A DNA stretch of 64,000 bases from Desarmillaria ectypa (taxonomy: Eukaryota; Basidiomycota; Agaricomycetes; Agaricales; Physalacriaceae), in assembly GCA_030407005.1 (NCBI GenBank), contig JAUDYN010000007.1, positions 62,001 to 126,000 of the forward strand, read 5' to 3'. Position numbers and translations under genes: made by a program. Positions within the stretch are counted from its first letter, which is position 1. Every line of letters begins with the position of its first letter. Below the pieces are notes generated by a model that searched no databases, was not told where the DNA came from, and was given only the letters and a program-made list of their open reading frames with translations. Positions 25,015-38,125 of this stretch are shown in pieces.

Positions 25015-26985
25015 AGCAAAATATTTCGTGGGGTAAGTGTGAAGTGGGGGATGAACGTCCTTTATACAATATTAAAAGCAGGCGGCATCATACCAAGCAG
25101 AATTGAGCAAACGATCGTGGTCTAGTGATGCTGCGCATCGGGTTCGAACTTCAATCCCAAGCTTGTGCCCGAACCGTACTGGGCCTGCTGTGGTGGGTTT
25201 CGTTTGATAATTTCAAAGTCTAAAGTCGTGGGTAAGTATAGTGATTTCCTGCTAGACTATTGACATTCTGGAAGTCAATGCGTTTTCCATGGGGGTAGGG
25301 AATTCATGCACGCCTGTCATTACCGTCATTGTCGTTCAGGCCGAGTCCAGGTGGTCTCCGCTGTTGTTCAATTTGTTTAAAGTTTCGTCAGGTGCTACAA
25401 TTTTAGCAGAATCCGGGCTCCGTAAACGGGTTGTGAGTCACCTCCACCCTGCCTTTCACCAGCTACACCGTATGTCGGAAATATTCAGAATATGTTATAA
25501 TGACCTATAACGTAGGATAATGCTGTAATGTCACACTAGGGTTATCCGGAGTGATAAAGAACAGGTTGCGGCGTATTATGAGCCATATGGACAACTCATC
25601 GGCCTCAGTGCCCGTTATAAGGCACATATGTTGTCATTATCGGGAAACCACTCCTTATTTGGCAGTATCGGGCCTGGTATGCCGCATTAGCCGAACAACC
25701 TGTTATTTGGTTATTATTTCGCCGTATTTCTTGTAAAGCTTTTCGGGAGTTTCCGACATTATCTCCCTACCCGCGTCGTTAGCCCTTTATCACCGTCGTT
25801 TTTCCTCACCGCGGTTCATTGTTGTAACTTATCATTAATTTTTTGGTCCACACAGGCACACACCCCGTCTGTCATATCAGCTGTGCATGTTTGCTAAATC
25901 TATATGTGTCAGTAGGCACCTCTTTTGTAGCGTTTTTTGTAATGTCACATACTTCCTCACCAATTCACTGCTTCATTCTCCCGCTTCGACGGATGCAGTG
26001 ATGCGTTGGTCATTTTACTGTCGTGAGGTCCCGGTCCGAGTGCTTGCTCGGGTCGTAAAGGTACGTAGCGCCTCTCGTGCTGTGCGGAAGCTTTGGATGA
26101 TGTGCTGGATCTTTTCAGGCCGCTGCTTTCAGCATATTACCGTCTTTATTCTCTGATAAAATTCATAATAGTGATATAATTTACCAGTGTGAGTTATGTG
26201 TTGAATATCTCTTCTTTCTTCCTGCCATTGAAGGTTTATAATGAAGCGAAAGCGTAGCTATGTTTCCACGCTCAGCGATGTCGCCCGAGATCCCATTGAC
26301 GTTTCGTTTAGCCCATGAAAGTAAGGAACGTCTGAAAATTTATATGCAAAGTGAGAGCTGCATCAAAAATCTGATGGCAAGGATAAGTGAAAAATACAAT
26401 CTTCGTAGGGCGCGGCAAAGATTTGCGGGCCCGTTATTAGAAGTGCGACGGGTCGCAAGGCCTTGACAAAAGGAAGACGCTTAGTCAAAAATAACGACAC
26501 TAGGGGGGCTTCGATGAACACATACATGGTTCCGAGTGACCAATGGAAGGATGATACATTATGCTTAACTCACCGTGTCAGTACTGCTTTGGTACGTTGA
26601 TAACCCCCCTCGTATACAAGGAACGTTGAAAGACAAATCAAGGAGCTCCCAAGGAGCTCCAAGAAAACTTACCCAGCCTAGACTCTTATCTTGAATAGGT
26701 TCATGCTGGATCTGATGAGATAAGGAGAACTGAAACCAAAACCATAACAACATACCCTCTTATCTCGTCTTGGGAATACCACTGCAGCGAGTTCCCTTTG
26801 AAATTTAGATGGCGCTATTCCCCAGGCGGTGTCTTAAGTGTGAGAACATAAACGGGGATCAGGAAATTCAAGGACAACGACATTTTTCTGAGTTCTCGAT
26901 TATCTGATACGAATGGTTTTTGAATGTTCCCCCCCCAACACAGCTGCCATCTCGTAGCGGCAAATTCCGGTCCCCGATTCGTCCG
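25015..26985. other. no recognised gene; tRNA-like fragment at 25113-25150
   Basis: CpG-normal, no family motif in any frame. 25113-25150 contains TCGTGGTCTAGTG, resembling an A box, and GGTTCGAACTTC, resembling a B box, but the two are too close for a full tRNA and no acceptor stem pairs. It may be a deleted tRNA or a tRNA-derived short element. Short plus-strand open frames (25887-26156, 26260-26466) are not supported by anything else. Confidence 0.35.
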
Positions 26986-27292
26986 TTTTGTACGAAGAAA
27001 AAGTAGGCTGTATCTGAACTGTATCCGTTTTGTTGACTCGGTGGCTTTGGGTAACTGCTGATTCAAGAAGAATTAAATAAGATACACCTTGATCAGATGT
27101 GGAAAAGTACGTAGTGGTGCACAAAGCTTGCTCGACAGCTGCGCCCCCAGCTCGCATTTTGCACAGTTTAAATCTCAGATTGATATATGCTCTTCATTCG
27201 AACTGTTTGCCCCTGCATATATGCATTAGGTCTCGGAGAAGAAAATATTACCTACATACTATACAGTGGGCCAACCAATAGGGAGACATCTC
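26985..27292 (+). repeat. dispersed repeat F, copy 1
   Basis: About 300 bp matching 29838-30137 in the same orientation. Shared words include GTAACTGCTGATTCAAGAAGAAT and CCCCTGAATATATGCATTAG-like sequence; both copies end in GGGAGACATC. Unknown element; no coding content shared. Confidence 0.75.
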
Positions 27293-29837
27293 GCTACGGT
27301 GTATCACCACCATCTACCTCCCACTCTACCACCGCGGTCCGCTTAAGACTACCACCGACGACGATAACGAGAACTACCACCGCCCCTTGGGCCTCTCTTG
27401 ACCGTCGTCCCCCATCATGCCGCCATAGCTATGCTACCCCAACGCTACCACTAGACACTGACCTCGCGATGTACGGGGGAGACGTGTCATGGGACTAGCA
27501 GCGACTAAGCACCGTGATCACCACCTGTACCGACGACGCCGGCCATTAGTATACATTACGACGGGATTTTCGTAGTTCTCCATAGTTCTCCGTTTGTTTG
27601 TAGCTACAACCGCGACTATCACTAGCTATACTGCATTCTCCCTCTTCGGCCTAGCTATACGGTTCTATATGGTGAAGCTAGCGCTAGTCGGTAGCCTTTG
27701 AATAAAGGCAGACTTTTTACTGCTTTTCAACCTTCAATTTCTCTGTAAGCAATCTGCACGAGGACTTGGTAAAAAGCTTAAATCTCTTCTAAGTTCTGTC
27801 CCATCCAGGAGGACTTCCATGCGATAGACAGCACTTGTGAGCCAGTTCATCTTGTCATTTCCATTTTGAGGTGTCACATATCTGTCATGGGTGGTGGAAA
27901 GCACTCAACTCCGGGCCGCGCAGGTACACCAGGTCATGCCCCGGTCATATGGGGACACCTCGAAAAGGCGTTGAGGCGCTGAGCCAATCCTGTGAACGAT
28001 ATCTTCAACTAGAGGCTCCAGCCATCCATGTACGTCATGATCTCGGTGATCACCTGTGTGTCTTCCTCTGAGTTTTCCTTACTCTGAGGATGTCGGAGAC
28101 GTCAGACACCGGACGCTCAGCTCTCACCATGGAAACTATGTCGAATCAGTTCCGAAGTTGTCCCTAAGGTAACGACATCTTCCTGCTGGTTTCTCCCTTT
28201 GATAATGTATTTCAGTCACCAACCGAACTTGAGTACGGAAATAATGAAGGAACCATCTGAAGTTTGGGACTATGATGGCGTGTATAGTTCATAGGATCCG
28301 TAGGAATCGTCAGCACCCCAATTGTCTGAAAAGTCAAGTTGATCATCCTCCGTCCTTTAGAAATAGGAAGGAGGAATGTGAGACATACAAAAAAATTATA
28401 CATTAGCAAAAGCAAGCTGGAAGGATGACTAGAGCGTATCTGGATAACAGCATGAAGACTCATAGCTTTGGAAGGACAAGACGTACTTGGCTCGGCCTTC
28501 AGTTCGGTGAAAGACAATGTTTGTAAAATTTTGCTCACGGTTCATTGTCAGCTATGGGTTTAGGGGTGCCTATCGAACTTCCAGTGTCCGCAAAGAAAAG
28601 GAAGGTGCACACATGATTTCCGTCTCGAAAAGGAGCCAGAGAGCCAGACACTGGAAATGGAAGCGTCTGAGAATGACGCTATTAGGAATGACTACGATGT
28701 TACAACGACCGGGCAACTATCTTTATCCTTGGATTGAATCTTGAGAGAACGTCTAGAATAGATGCAGTACCTGCATTTAGACCGAAAAACACAGGAGAAT
28801 GTATTATTGGTTTACTCTATCTCCGTTGTACGTGGAAACCAGAATCTAGCGGAAGCATTACATCTCTGAGTGATCGGCAAGGTGGATATTGAGCGACCTA
28901 GCAGAAAGAGAAGGTGGGGGTATAAACGACGGAGGCCGTCGTGATAACCCAGTCTTATTTAGCGGCACCCATGATGGGATCGTTTGAGGAATAATTCGCT
29001 AGCTGAATTTTTGCACACAAACGATGAATAGCTCCCAGAGGACTTTCATACCCTATAGCGCATATATCACAGGAGAACTGAGATGGGCTCTAACTTCTGG
29101 GGCCAACTGTCCGCAGAATCTGTATGAAAATCAGCCTTCAGGCGGATGTTACTGTAAGAAACACAAATAACATACTAAGCATCAAAGAAAGTGACGTTCC
29201 GGGCTCATAAACACACTGAATTCATCTAATCGATAGGTCTAGGGGTCGTATCACAAAGCGTACACGTAAAGTTTCACAGTATCCGCTCTCGCCAAGGCTC
29301 TCTTCTCGTGATGTGATATAAATGGGCCGGACGGAAGGATCTTTAGCTATGTAACGATGAAATCGTCTAAATAGCTAAAGCTCGCCAGTGTAATGATAAA
29401 TCCAGTGTGCTTCAAAATGAGGCAGATGAGAAAACAGTACATATCTCTTGCATATGGTCTACGACAATAAGCATGCAACTCTTGCAAGAAGAACGAAAAT
29501 AAATACCGAGAGGTCGATCGTAATGTATATGGTACAACGCACTGGAGTAGTTTATTTTCCTTAAACTTTCTCAGATGTTGGAGGGCCGCTTCCTGGAGAT
29601 GCACCAGTGCACAGCCAACATAATGCTACCGTAATTGTTGAATTCCCTGAAAACTCAACCCTTATCACGAAGTAAACCTATGCGGTAAAGAGGGAATAGG
29701 GAGCAGTAGAGATTAACAACCCCAAAAATAAAAGGGAAAAGGAGAGTATGAGAATCAAGGAATTCGTGGCGCCAGAAACTAGATGCAACCGGTTCAAGGG
29801 ATGCAGTAGCGGCAGTTTCCGGTCGCGAATTCTTTCC
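27293..29837. other. no recognised gene
   Basis: 27293-27540 is rich in CCACC and GACGAC words (low complexity). 27568-27665 is the second copy of the short repeat seen at 14250-14345. A minus-strand open frame at 28212-28538 (108 codons) has a splice-like donor but no family motif. Nothing else is supported. Confidence 0.35.
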
Positions 29838-30137
29838 TTTTGTAAGGAGAAATTGGACTGTATCTTAACTATATCCGTTTTTTGTCACGGTGGCTTTATG
29901 TAACTGCTGATTCAAGAAGAATCAAATAAGATGCACCTTGAACAGATGCAGAAAATTAATTAGGAGTGCAAAAAGCTCGCTCGGCGGCTGTGCCCCCCGC
30001 TCGCATTTTTCACAATCTAAATCTCAGAGTGATAGGTGCGAGCTACCTGCCCCTGAATATATGCATTAGTTCTGGAACAAGAAAATATCACCTACTACGT
30101 ACCGTACAGAGTGCACCGATCGATAGGGAGACATCAG
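29838..30137 (+). repeat. dispersed repeat F, copy 2
   Basis: Second copy of the 300-bp repeat at 26985-27292, same orientation, ending at the shared GGGAGACATC. Substitutions are spread through the copy rather than confined to CG sites. Confidence 0.75.
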
Positions 30138-32270
30138 GGTTGAAGTATGTTCAACCACAACGGCATTGACACTGTCGTGAAGCTGTTGCGTGCCGTTAGC
30201 GCAGAGTATAGCTATCCAGATGACTTCGCACTGCTCAAGACAGTTATGCCTTGCTGTAACCGTCTGTCGTTTCCTCTGGAAGAGCCGAAGCTGCCGATTT
30301 GAAATTTCGTCCCCCACGTTGGCTTCTCTTCTAAAGGAGGTTCACTCAAGGTTCGTTATCTGACCACACAGGTGCGGTAACCATCGAACATCCCCAGGTC
30401 ATCCGTCAATTACAAGAGGACGAATCCTTCACTTCCTCTCGCTCACCAGCCTTCCTGAATGCATTTTTTATCAACATGTGAGGGATAAATCTCGCGGATG
30501 CTTGCCTGCCAAAAAGCTCTCTTTCTGCGAGGGTATCGATGCTCTTAGATCACGGCAGTAACATTCTATATATCTCATGATCACGATCTCGGACTAGTTC
30601 CACCGACCAATATCAATAACGTCCCGCGTGACCCCAAGTGAGAAGGGTTTTTCACGATCGCATCCATCTAAGACTAACGTTTTCATTGCTGGTCATATTT
30701 TCGAAGAATATTTGGACTTATACTTGTCTCGTAGAAGAGGGAGTGCGAAATTATGTATACAGCATCCTGATTCAATATAAAGCAGCAGATTAGGCACGAA
30801 CCTTTCATCGCGGACTCCTCAGGCTCTTTCTAATATTTTATGTATTCGTGACTGATATTTATGGATTATCAGTCAGACAGTTCTTTAATCGGTTGTATTA
30901 GGACGCTCACCTTGTCACGTCTGTATTTCTCGTTTCTTCTGACTAGTCATACCTGAGAGCTGAATGGCCATACCATTGACATGGCATGTTAGAACCAACT
31001 GTAAAGCTTTCATAGAGGTATTCTCTATATGGACTGCTAGTTTGATGACCTGGAACTTATCATTCATCTTATACGAAAACTCGAGTCAAGTTACACTATG
31101 GCTTCGCGACAAATGGCTGTTGGCAAGTAGAGCTCATTCTTTTTTGGTGGACACAAAGGCTCGAAATCAGATGGGCGAAGCCCAAGGCTGCTCCTTTTCC
31201 AAAAAGGCATGGCACGCTCCCCCTGGATAATCGGATAAGCATGGGCCCATGCCTGAACAGCGAATATATATTATGTTCTCACTATTTTTGCCTTTCTCAG
31301 GCTTTCACGTATGCGACGCCTTCTCCATTGCAAATCGAACATGGAATGCCAAGCACAAAATATCCAGGGCCATACCAAGATACGGTGTAACAGACAACCC
31401 ACGGTCAACCCAAGTCCGCAATATTGCCATTATGGGATATAGAAAATTTCCTATGGGTCTCTGAGGACAACGTAGTAACCAAGTAAATACATAGGACTTG
31501 GAACAAGCAAGGCCCGAAAGACAGAAGTCCTTCGATTGATACTGTCAAGTGGAGTCAGCGAAGATGAGTCATGCTGCCGTTTTGAGTCATGACGGCAGTT
31601 TCCAGGATATCCCTTCCCGTACCGACGTGCGCTTTTGCAACGGCCCGCCATCTTTCTTTCGTATGTTCCGAGCCTTGAATCAATTTCTCTACATAATCGC
31701 AAAGCACGCATACCAAAACCAGAAGAACAGTTTCCGGAGAATATCCTTATATTTCCAATCTTATTACTTGGGCAAGGCTGCTGCGCAATTTTTCGATCTT
31801 CTGACAGGCAACGACCACTGCACCGCAATGGCGCTGTGTGGGCGTTATCACCGTTTCATCTCCTTCAATGGTATTCTCATAGTAATGTCTCCCATGAACT
31901 GGCACTAATATTTGTTGATTGGCGCTAGATCTGTTCAGGGACGATGGTGTCGCTTTGAATGGTATCCCATGTGTGTTTTTTTACCACTTTTTCATGCTTC
32001 ATAAAATCAAGAAAGCTTAACAAAAATACCCCGATTCCCGATCAATATCAAGTTACTATCGAATTCTGCTCGGTGAATACGAATCTCTGAGTGCGTATAA
32101 GGCAATCTGTACAACCCGATTCAACCTTGCTTGAATCTCCAGAATAATTTCTTTAAAATAACCCTTCTGGCTATAGATATACGCAAATCTTCTGCAAAAA
32201 GTTAATGTACCGAGCTGAAGCTACTATTCGGGTTGGGGCGGGACTTGAGGATATTCATACTGGGCGTTCA
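30138..32270. other. no recognised gene
   Basis: Open frames on both strands (for example 30964-31230 plus, 31451-31828 minus and 31549-31908 plus) overlap each other and carry no motif. I see no tRNA, repeat pair or exon chain here. Confidence 0.3.
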
Positions 32271-32271
32271 T

Positions 32272-32794
32272 GTTGAAAAGTGCTCGTCTGTAACCTGATG
32301 TGACTGCTGAAGTGACTGAAGCACATACCCTGTCTGTCGACACTGCTTCTGTCTGAGGCGACGTGACTTTCTGCTGAGAACCGCTCTTTTCCCCTGCCGC
32401 TGCTGATGTCTCAGAGTAAGCTAAACGGATTCATAATTCCACAGAGAGCTTACTGACGTCTGTCCGATCCATTCTTAGTCTGTTCAGAAATATTCTTTTG
32501 GTTTACCTCTCGACCGCGACGTGTCTCGCCCAAGGGAACAACGCCCAACTCTGATACTGTGTCCGCCGTCATATCTTCATTCCTTTCTTGCTCCTCTGGA
32601 AGATACGGCATCAGCAGACGTGAGCATAGGTAAGTTAAATGCATATGACCTTTTGGCGCCGGTGTATTAGGACTGGTGTGTGACGACCATAAAACACTTA
32701 ACTGCGGGCTTTCAGCTACAGCAGGAATATACTCCGAGTCAAAGTCTAGGAGGTCGAAAGTATCCAATCTCGAAATAGTCCTAGGACGTGGCAT
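32272..32794 (-). CDS. hypothetical protein, small, spliced, hydrophilic
   Basis: The minus-strand ATG at 32794 lies in a strong fungal start context (CCACCATGCC). The open frame runs to a TAA at 32450 (114 codons), beginning MPRPRTISRLDTFDLLDFD. A 54-bp in-frame stretch, GTCATATG to CTTCCAG (about 32651-32598), has the look of an intron. A second intron from GTAAACC (near 32509) to CTGAG would join a Ser/Gln-rich block and end near 32272. The product is hydrophilic, rich in Glu, Ser and Thr, with no signal peptide. I do not recognise the family, and the 3' exons are the weak point of the model. Confidence 0.45.
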
Positions 32795-32893
32795 GGTGGG
32801 GTTAAGAAGCAGTGCAAACCTAGCTCCGTTAAATTTGCCCGAAGATTATGTGCCGCTGCTTTGAGGGCCTGTCTTCCCACGGAGAAGCAATGG

Positions 32894-33166
32894 TCATAAT
32901 GCATGAGCGCTCGAAAGTACGAGTAACGATGTCAATAATTTTTGATATTGATCCGCATCATTCTGAGGCATTGTAAAACATCTTGATAAGGTACAGTCAC
33001 CTTGCGATACACATTTCGGGACATCCTGAGGCGAAACAATAGGCTGGTCCTTGTTGACCACGATATTATGACATTCTTGAAGGAACATAACACGCTCCAT
33101 GGTAAATGCTTTGAGTAGATGGTGCCTCGTGATGTGCTCTACATTTACAAAATAAACGACGTCCAT
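32894..33166 (-). other. unrecognised open frame, 90 codons
   Basis: Minus-strand frame from the ATG at 33166 (MDVVYFVNVEHITRHH start), with Cys residues in the second half and no motif I can name. It lies just upstream of the 32794 gene on the same strand. It may be a chance frame or an exon. Confidence 0.25.
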
Positions 33167-33169
33167 GGG

Positions 33170-34714
33170 TGATCATTGAAGGCCACATTTTTTTTTCCTA
33201 CCGCCGCGATGAAATTTTCCCTCGAAGCCATTTAGACATTGATAAGAGACATTTTATGCCTGGAGCTTCGTGAACGATTTATTCGAAGTACGTGCATGGA
33301 ATAGAAGTTCGATAATAGTGGTAGGAGTATTCTTATCTTCAGCCTCCTCAAGGACTGGTCATTAGATGACTCTGAGCCTCGTAATCGATACTACTGGAAG
33401 GAGGTGAAGAATGGCCATGGAAGTATGATTTTACGGGAAAACTGGCCGTCATCATTGTTTCACGCGGGAAATTTACTTTGATACTGGAGCACCCGTGATC
33501 CTGTCCAATCCAACTACTTCTATTTGATGCCTTCACTAGACCACTAGATGTCGGAAGAAGGGTGAAGACTATCTAGGAGACTAGGTGGATTCCAGAAACA
33601 GTATCTTCAAAGGACGACCTAGGAAAGGACATACTAGAATATAAATACTCAGAGGTTCGGCTCATCGGCTTTGTGAAGAAGCGTTACAAAACAGCATTAA
33701 GATTTTATCGGGGAACACATGAGTAGCTACCCTGGTTAGTGTTACATGTCCCAACAGGCGGTGCTACAAAGTGATGGTATGACTCGCAATGAAGGAAGTG
33801 TACCATCTATCCCAAGTCGTCGCCGTGACGGAAGACAAGACTAGGCAGAACGAACAAAATACTGACAGGTTAAGCCTGAATAGATGCCATTACAAAGTGT
33901 TACAAATCATCCCAGACCGTAGAAGCTGTAGGCACAAGCGCTGGATATCTGTTACGGTGGAATTAACGGCCTGAGACAGATGGAATCCTCGTGCTATCGA
34001 CATTGATTGTTCGCACACTGCGACCGTAAAGCAGCTTCCTTTTTATTTTTAAGAAACACGATGGCAGCCGAAAACGCACTAACACAGTTTCTGGGTTCTA
34101 TTAGTGTCTAGACAATGGACATCGGACAGGGTTCCGGAACGGGATGATCAATTGAATGAATGCGAAGCCATAGTATAGGTCCTGGTATTCTGTGGGCGGA
34201 TCGGAGGAATGTTTAACATCGAACATCAGAAAAACACTCCTCAATAACGATGTCAGGGTCTTTTGTGTGAATACACTGCAGTGTTAAGCGCCTGACCAAA
34301 ATTCTTGTCACCCCTTCTCTATAATATGATGATGAAAACTGACGTATATAGGATAATGAAATTTGTTCCTGAACAGATTTTTTTCAAGGGGTGGAAATAT
34401 GTACAGCTTCTAAGGTATCTCCGTAAGTGTTTCTGGAAGTATTCAACCAGACCTCGAATAACAGCGTGCAGAAAGTGGATCGGCCCCACTGCTCATACTG
34501 AATCCGTGTTGAAGCTGATTCGATTCATATTTCAACAGATTGGGAAGAAGGCTGATGGAGCTACTCATGAAAATGTATTTGGGAACGTATGGTAATAACT
34601 AAATGGCGAGAGTGTCGGACTTGGTAGGAGTAGAAGGAGTAGATGTAGACGCAGGAATTTTCGCCAAGAAAGGGCCACCGTAACGCGGCATCATGGTTCA
34701 TCAAAAATCAGATT
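33170..34714. other. no recognised gene
   Basis: Only short open frames (for example 34305-34595 plus, 96 codons) without motifs, splice chains or repeats. Confidence 0.3.
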
Positions 34715-35206
34715 CTAACAGAAAGGAGAACGCAGAGCAAGTAGGGAAATTAGCCGCCATGAAGTGAAGACTGAGACCATGATGAAGGGGGGTGATTGAA
34801 ATTTGTACGTGCTCCTTTTAGTATAGCCGGAACAGTAGGCTGCTGTAGAGGAGTAGAAGGCGGTTGCTGAATCACCGCTGTTTCCATAACTCACAAAAGT
34901 GGCCATACAGATGGCATTGAAGAGTGTCACTCTGGTCGGGCTCCGGATGAGAAGAGATGCGGGAATTAAAGAAGTGTCGTACAGCTTATCAGCGAAGGGC
35001 TGTAAAAGGGCGAGCGCTATCCTATCACATTTATTCTCAAAAGGAAGAAATTTTACCCCATTTCTGTAATAGTAACAGCCTTGCTGCGCGTAGAAACTGC
35101 TGTACCATACCCGAGTCTGCTGAGGCACGAGACTTGAAACAGCAAGCATAACCAGGGCAGTGGGAGGAGCCATATATGCGACGTAAATGTGGTGAGGCCA
35201 GTGCAT
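34715..35206 (-). other. unrecognised open frame, 163 codons
   Basis: Longest open frame outside the transposons and known genes in the 11.6-35.5 kb region. An internal Met (near 35173) begins MAPPTALVMLAVSSLVP, which resembles a signal peptide. The remainder has an aromatic run (CYYYRNG) and a Ser- and Tyr-rich middle, with no family motif. It could be a secreted orphan protein or a chance frame; an intron could also be hidden in it. Confidence 0.3.
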
Positions 35207-35579
35207 TAGTCAAAACGCGACTGGGAGTCAATGCTTGCAGCAGGTTTCAATGAAAAAGAGGGATTAACACGTAACATACATATGAAGATTGATTAGGAAC
35301 ACGGCGGGCCTCTAAATCTCTCGGGCGATGTCTGCCAATTCGTTAGAGGTCCAACAGAAAGAGAGTATTCCATCTTTATGTTTATGGAAGAAAATGGGCC
35401 TCGAAATCAAATATTGAAATGGCTGCACTGATATGAAATATGGTATAAGACGCTTTGATGATCTGATCAAGATAATCTCTTAACTGATCGCGACTTCATT
35501 TATCGCATCAGTGTTAGCGGTAAATCAAGTAATACTTTTTCCATTCTGGCGTGAAGCCAAATCCTGACAGACTTCACAC

Positions 35580-37300
35580 ATTGGAACCCCTCGTAGAGTC
35601 CGAGAGATGGAATGGAATAATATGGAAAAGGCTAGCTACAACAACCGGAAAACTACATCTACCTGCCCTAAACCATCACGTGAACAGGCTCGTCTTCGTC
35701 TAAGCTCCCATGTGGCCCCCTACCGCAAAGCGACGCCCCGGCGCCTCTCCGCAACCCTAGCATCAACCGAAGGATCCTCTACCACTGCTACCTCATCTCC
35801 ACTTTCCTTGTCCAGCACGATAATCTCATCGTTCTCCCTGCTAATCAAATCTTCTGCTTCTGCTTCTATGCCATACTCATTCGCTTCTTCTCGTGTGCCT
35901 TCTTCCGGTGGGAGCATCACCTGTCCGTCTTCTAGTCTCACCCTCCGCTTCTTCTCATACCGCTCGAGTGCAGATCCTAACCGCCTCGCGCGAAATCCTC
36001 CTTTTGTCGGTACACCAGGCACTGTTGCCATCGTGTACGAATTCGGCATGCGACCTGTTATCCTCAACGCTCGAGACCACCTCGGTAAGAGCTTCTTCTT
36101 TGTTTGCATCGTCTTATACAACCGTGTATTAAAAACTTGCACCAGCTCTCCTTTAAACACAACATGGCCGGGTTTCGAGCTGACGACTTTCTTATCGAAT
36201 GTCTGCTTACGTTTCTCCCCATGATCGCCCGCGCGTATCTATCAAGACGTTGCTGCCCCGTGTATCTGCATCATGACCTCATCCCTCGTCGGCTTCACGA
36301 CCGTGGCAGCTAGCTCGGATGGCTTTGAGTTGATGATCATGCTGAAGAAGAGTTCGTTTGGGGTATGGTCGAGGTTTCAGAGTACGCGCGTATTCTGTAT
36401 GTAGATCGCTATGTCAAAATGATCCGGCCAATGATAAGGCAAGTTTTCCCAGTCCTTGATCTCCTTCCAACCTTCCTCTCCCAAGTCTGGTGCACAGAGA
36501 CGGGCGATTATAGCCAGAAGTATCTTATTCAAGCATTCAATGAGGCCATTAACCCACGGCGAATAGGCTGCGACAATGTGTGGTTTTCAACCGAAGCTCA
36601 CGCACATTTCGCGAACGTCCTCGTTATCGAATGGAGGGCCACCGTCCGACATAAATGTATCCCATGGCGAGTATGATATGAAGAGGAGATTAAATGCAGC
36701 CTTTTTGGTCTTAGCCGATCCGTGAGTTTTGTATTTGAAGTCAAAAGCCCGCTGACTGTGTGTGTCTAGATAAAGGCCGACCTCATGGAATCCACCCTTC
36801 CCTTTTGGTATTGATAGGTAATCTCCGACGAATAGCTCAAAAGGATGTCTCCGAATGATAGGTTCTAGGAGTGAGTGAAGGTGATCTGTCAAATGCCTTG
36901 CATCGCCCGCAGTCCAGGATGACCTCTTTACTGATCTGGTCCAATCCTAGGCACTGATATTTATCCATCAGTACTGTCTTCATTGCGTCTCGCATCTGAT
37001 GCCGTCCAGACTCGTGTTGTAACTCCGCCTTTGGCCTCATCTCCTATTGATTAAGGCGTTCGACCTGCGCCCGTGCTCGCCTTGGATTGCCGCCGCCTAC
37101 ATGCCACAACCACCCATCTTCCTCCTTGTACTACTCTGCCCTATGTGCCGCCCTCCGCATATCATTACCACCCTCTGAGGATTGATCTAGCGATGCCTAA
37201 GCCTCGATAATCTTGGCATACACTGGTACTCCTTTGAACCTCTCGAGAAGATGTTTGGTACCATCAATAGCATCTTCAGGGATCACCCCGTACTGTAGAT
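35580..37300 (-). mobile_element. Gypsy D fragment: integrase and 3' LTR end
   Basis: Minus-strand remnant of a different Gypsy lineage with normal CpG content. In coding order: a short RNase H-side motif (D-G-T-K-H-L-L-E-R-F, about 37270-37220); an integrase zinc finger (H-E-S-G-R-H, then C-G-R-C, about 37020-36900); a core with first Asp in FVGDYLS (near 36830), second in MSDGG (near 36640) and Glu in NGLIE (near 36545); and a C-terminal part (KKLLPRWS, GGFRARRLGS; 36160-35720). One frameshift lies between finger and core (near 36895), and a stop follows the second Asp block (36587-36589). The 3' LTR starts at 35686 (TGTTCACGTGATGG) and continues downwards. Reverse transcriptase and gag are absent. 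Confidence 0.75.
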
Positions 37301-37559
37301 ATCAAAGACTAACCCTTCGTTACTGAACCAGTCCGGACTAATGCTAGATGTGCTCCCGTACGCGGTCTATCTGTTCCTTTCCTGCTAAATGCATCACACA
37401 TGATGTGAGACTGCTATAAACTCAAGAATTTAACCCTTTTTCAAGACATAATGATGGAACTTCATTTATTTTGTACAATCTTTACCTTCTTCCGCAGGAC
37501 AAGAATCATGTAGCATTGTCGGTAGAAACTCGTAGAATCAGAGAATCAGATATTATTGA
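37301..37559. other. junction sequence between Gypsy D and repeat C, no gene
   Basis: Transition from CpG-normal Gypsy D sequence to A/T-rich repeat C. No coding block or terminal repeat recognised. Confidence 0.3.
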
Positions 37560-37703
37560 TCAACTGCAGACTTCAATAAATCAGAGAAAGGTTGTTCAAA
37601 GACATATATTTGGTACTAATGAGCTACACAAGATGTAATACTCATGCTAGCAGGGTTGTAGAGCATAATCGGATGAATAGTGACTTGGGTTAAATGACTG
37701 TGC
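37560..37703 (-). repeat. repeat C, left piece of an interrupted copy
   Basis: Matches the inner part of repeat C at 7895-8030 (CTGCAGACTTCAATAA start). The copy is cut at 37703 by the insertion of the 9.6-kb Gypsy and resumes at 47297. Confidence 0.65.
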
Positions 37704-38125
37704 TGTTAGACCTTCATGTGATCTTTAGATGCGCAAACTCCCAGGGCTGTCTTGTGTTCGGACAATCACCTGAGGGAGTGCGGCTACTGTCAAGTAGACC
37801 CAATGAAGAACGGCTAAGGTCTTAGCCGAGTTCTTGGAGTGAAGAGCTGGTGTAAATAAACTTTTAGCTCGAAGCTGGAGACTTTACAGTGAGAGCTATC
37901 CTACTTATATATGAAAATTAAGCATCCTAATGTGGATATGGTGGTATGTAGTCCATGTGTGAAATAATAGGAAACATCCATAAAGCAAGTGATTATTGTG
38001 AGCCATGGTACAATTTCTGAAACTGATTGACATGGGTATGGTGATGAGTATGTGGGAATTAAAGATGATGGTAAATACTGAGATAAGATAGACACTAGTG
38101 ATGAGATAAGCAGAAAATCATAACA
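37704..38125 (-). repeat. 3' LTR of the minus-strand Gypsy (CpG-retaining copy)
   Basis: In element orientation it starts TGTTATGATTTTCTGC and ends GGTCTAACA; TATATAAGTAGG lies near 37908. Against the 5' LTR at 46870-47296, most differences I can see are C/T or G/A, with this copy keeping the CG (for example GATGCGCAAAC against GATGTGCAAAC). Confidence 0.9.

Noticed and set aside
32894..33166. Functional secreted Cys-rich protein
   Set aside because: No hydrophobic signal segment and no regular Cys spacing; kept only as an unrecognised open frame.
35607..36224. 205-codon plus-strand open frame
   Set aside because: The minus strand of the same stretch encodes the recognisable Gypsy integrase C-terminus, so this is its shadow.
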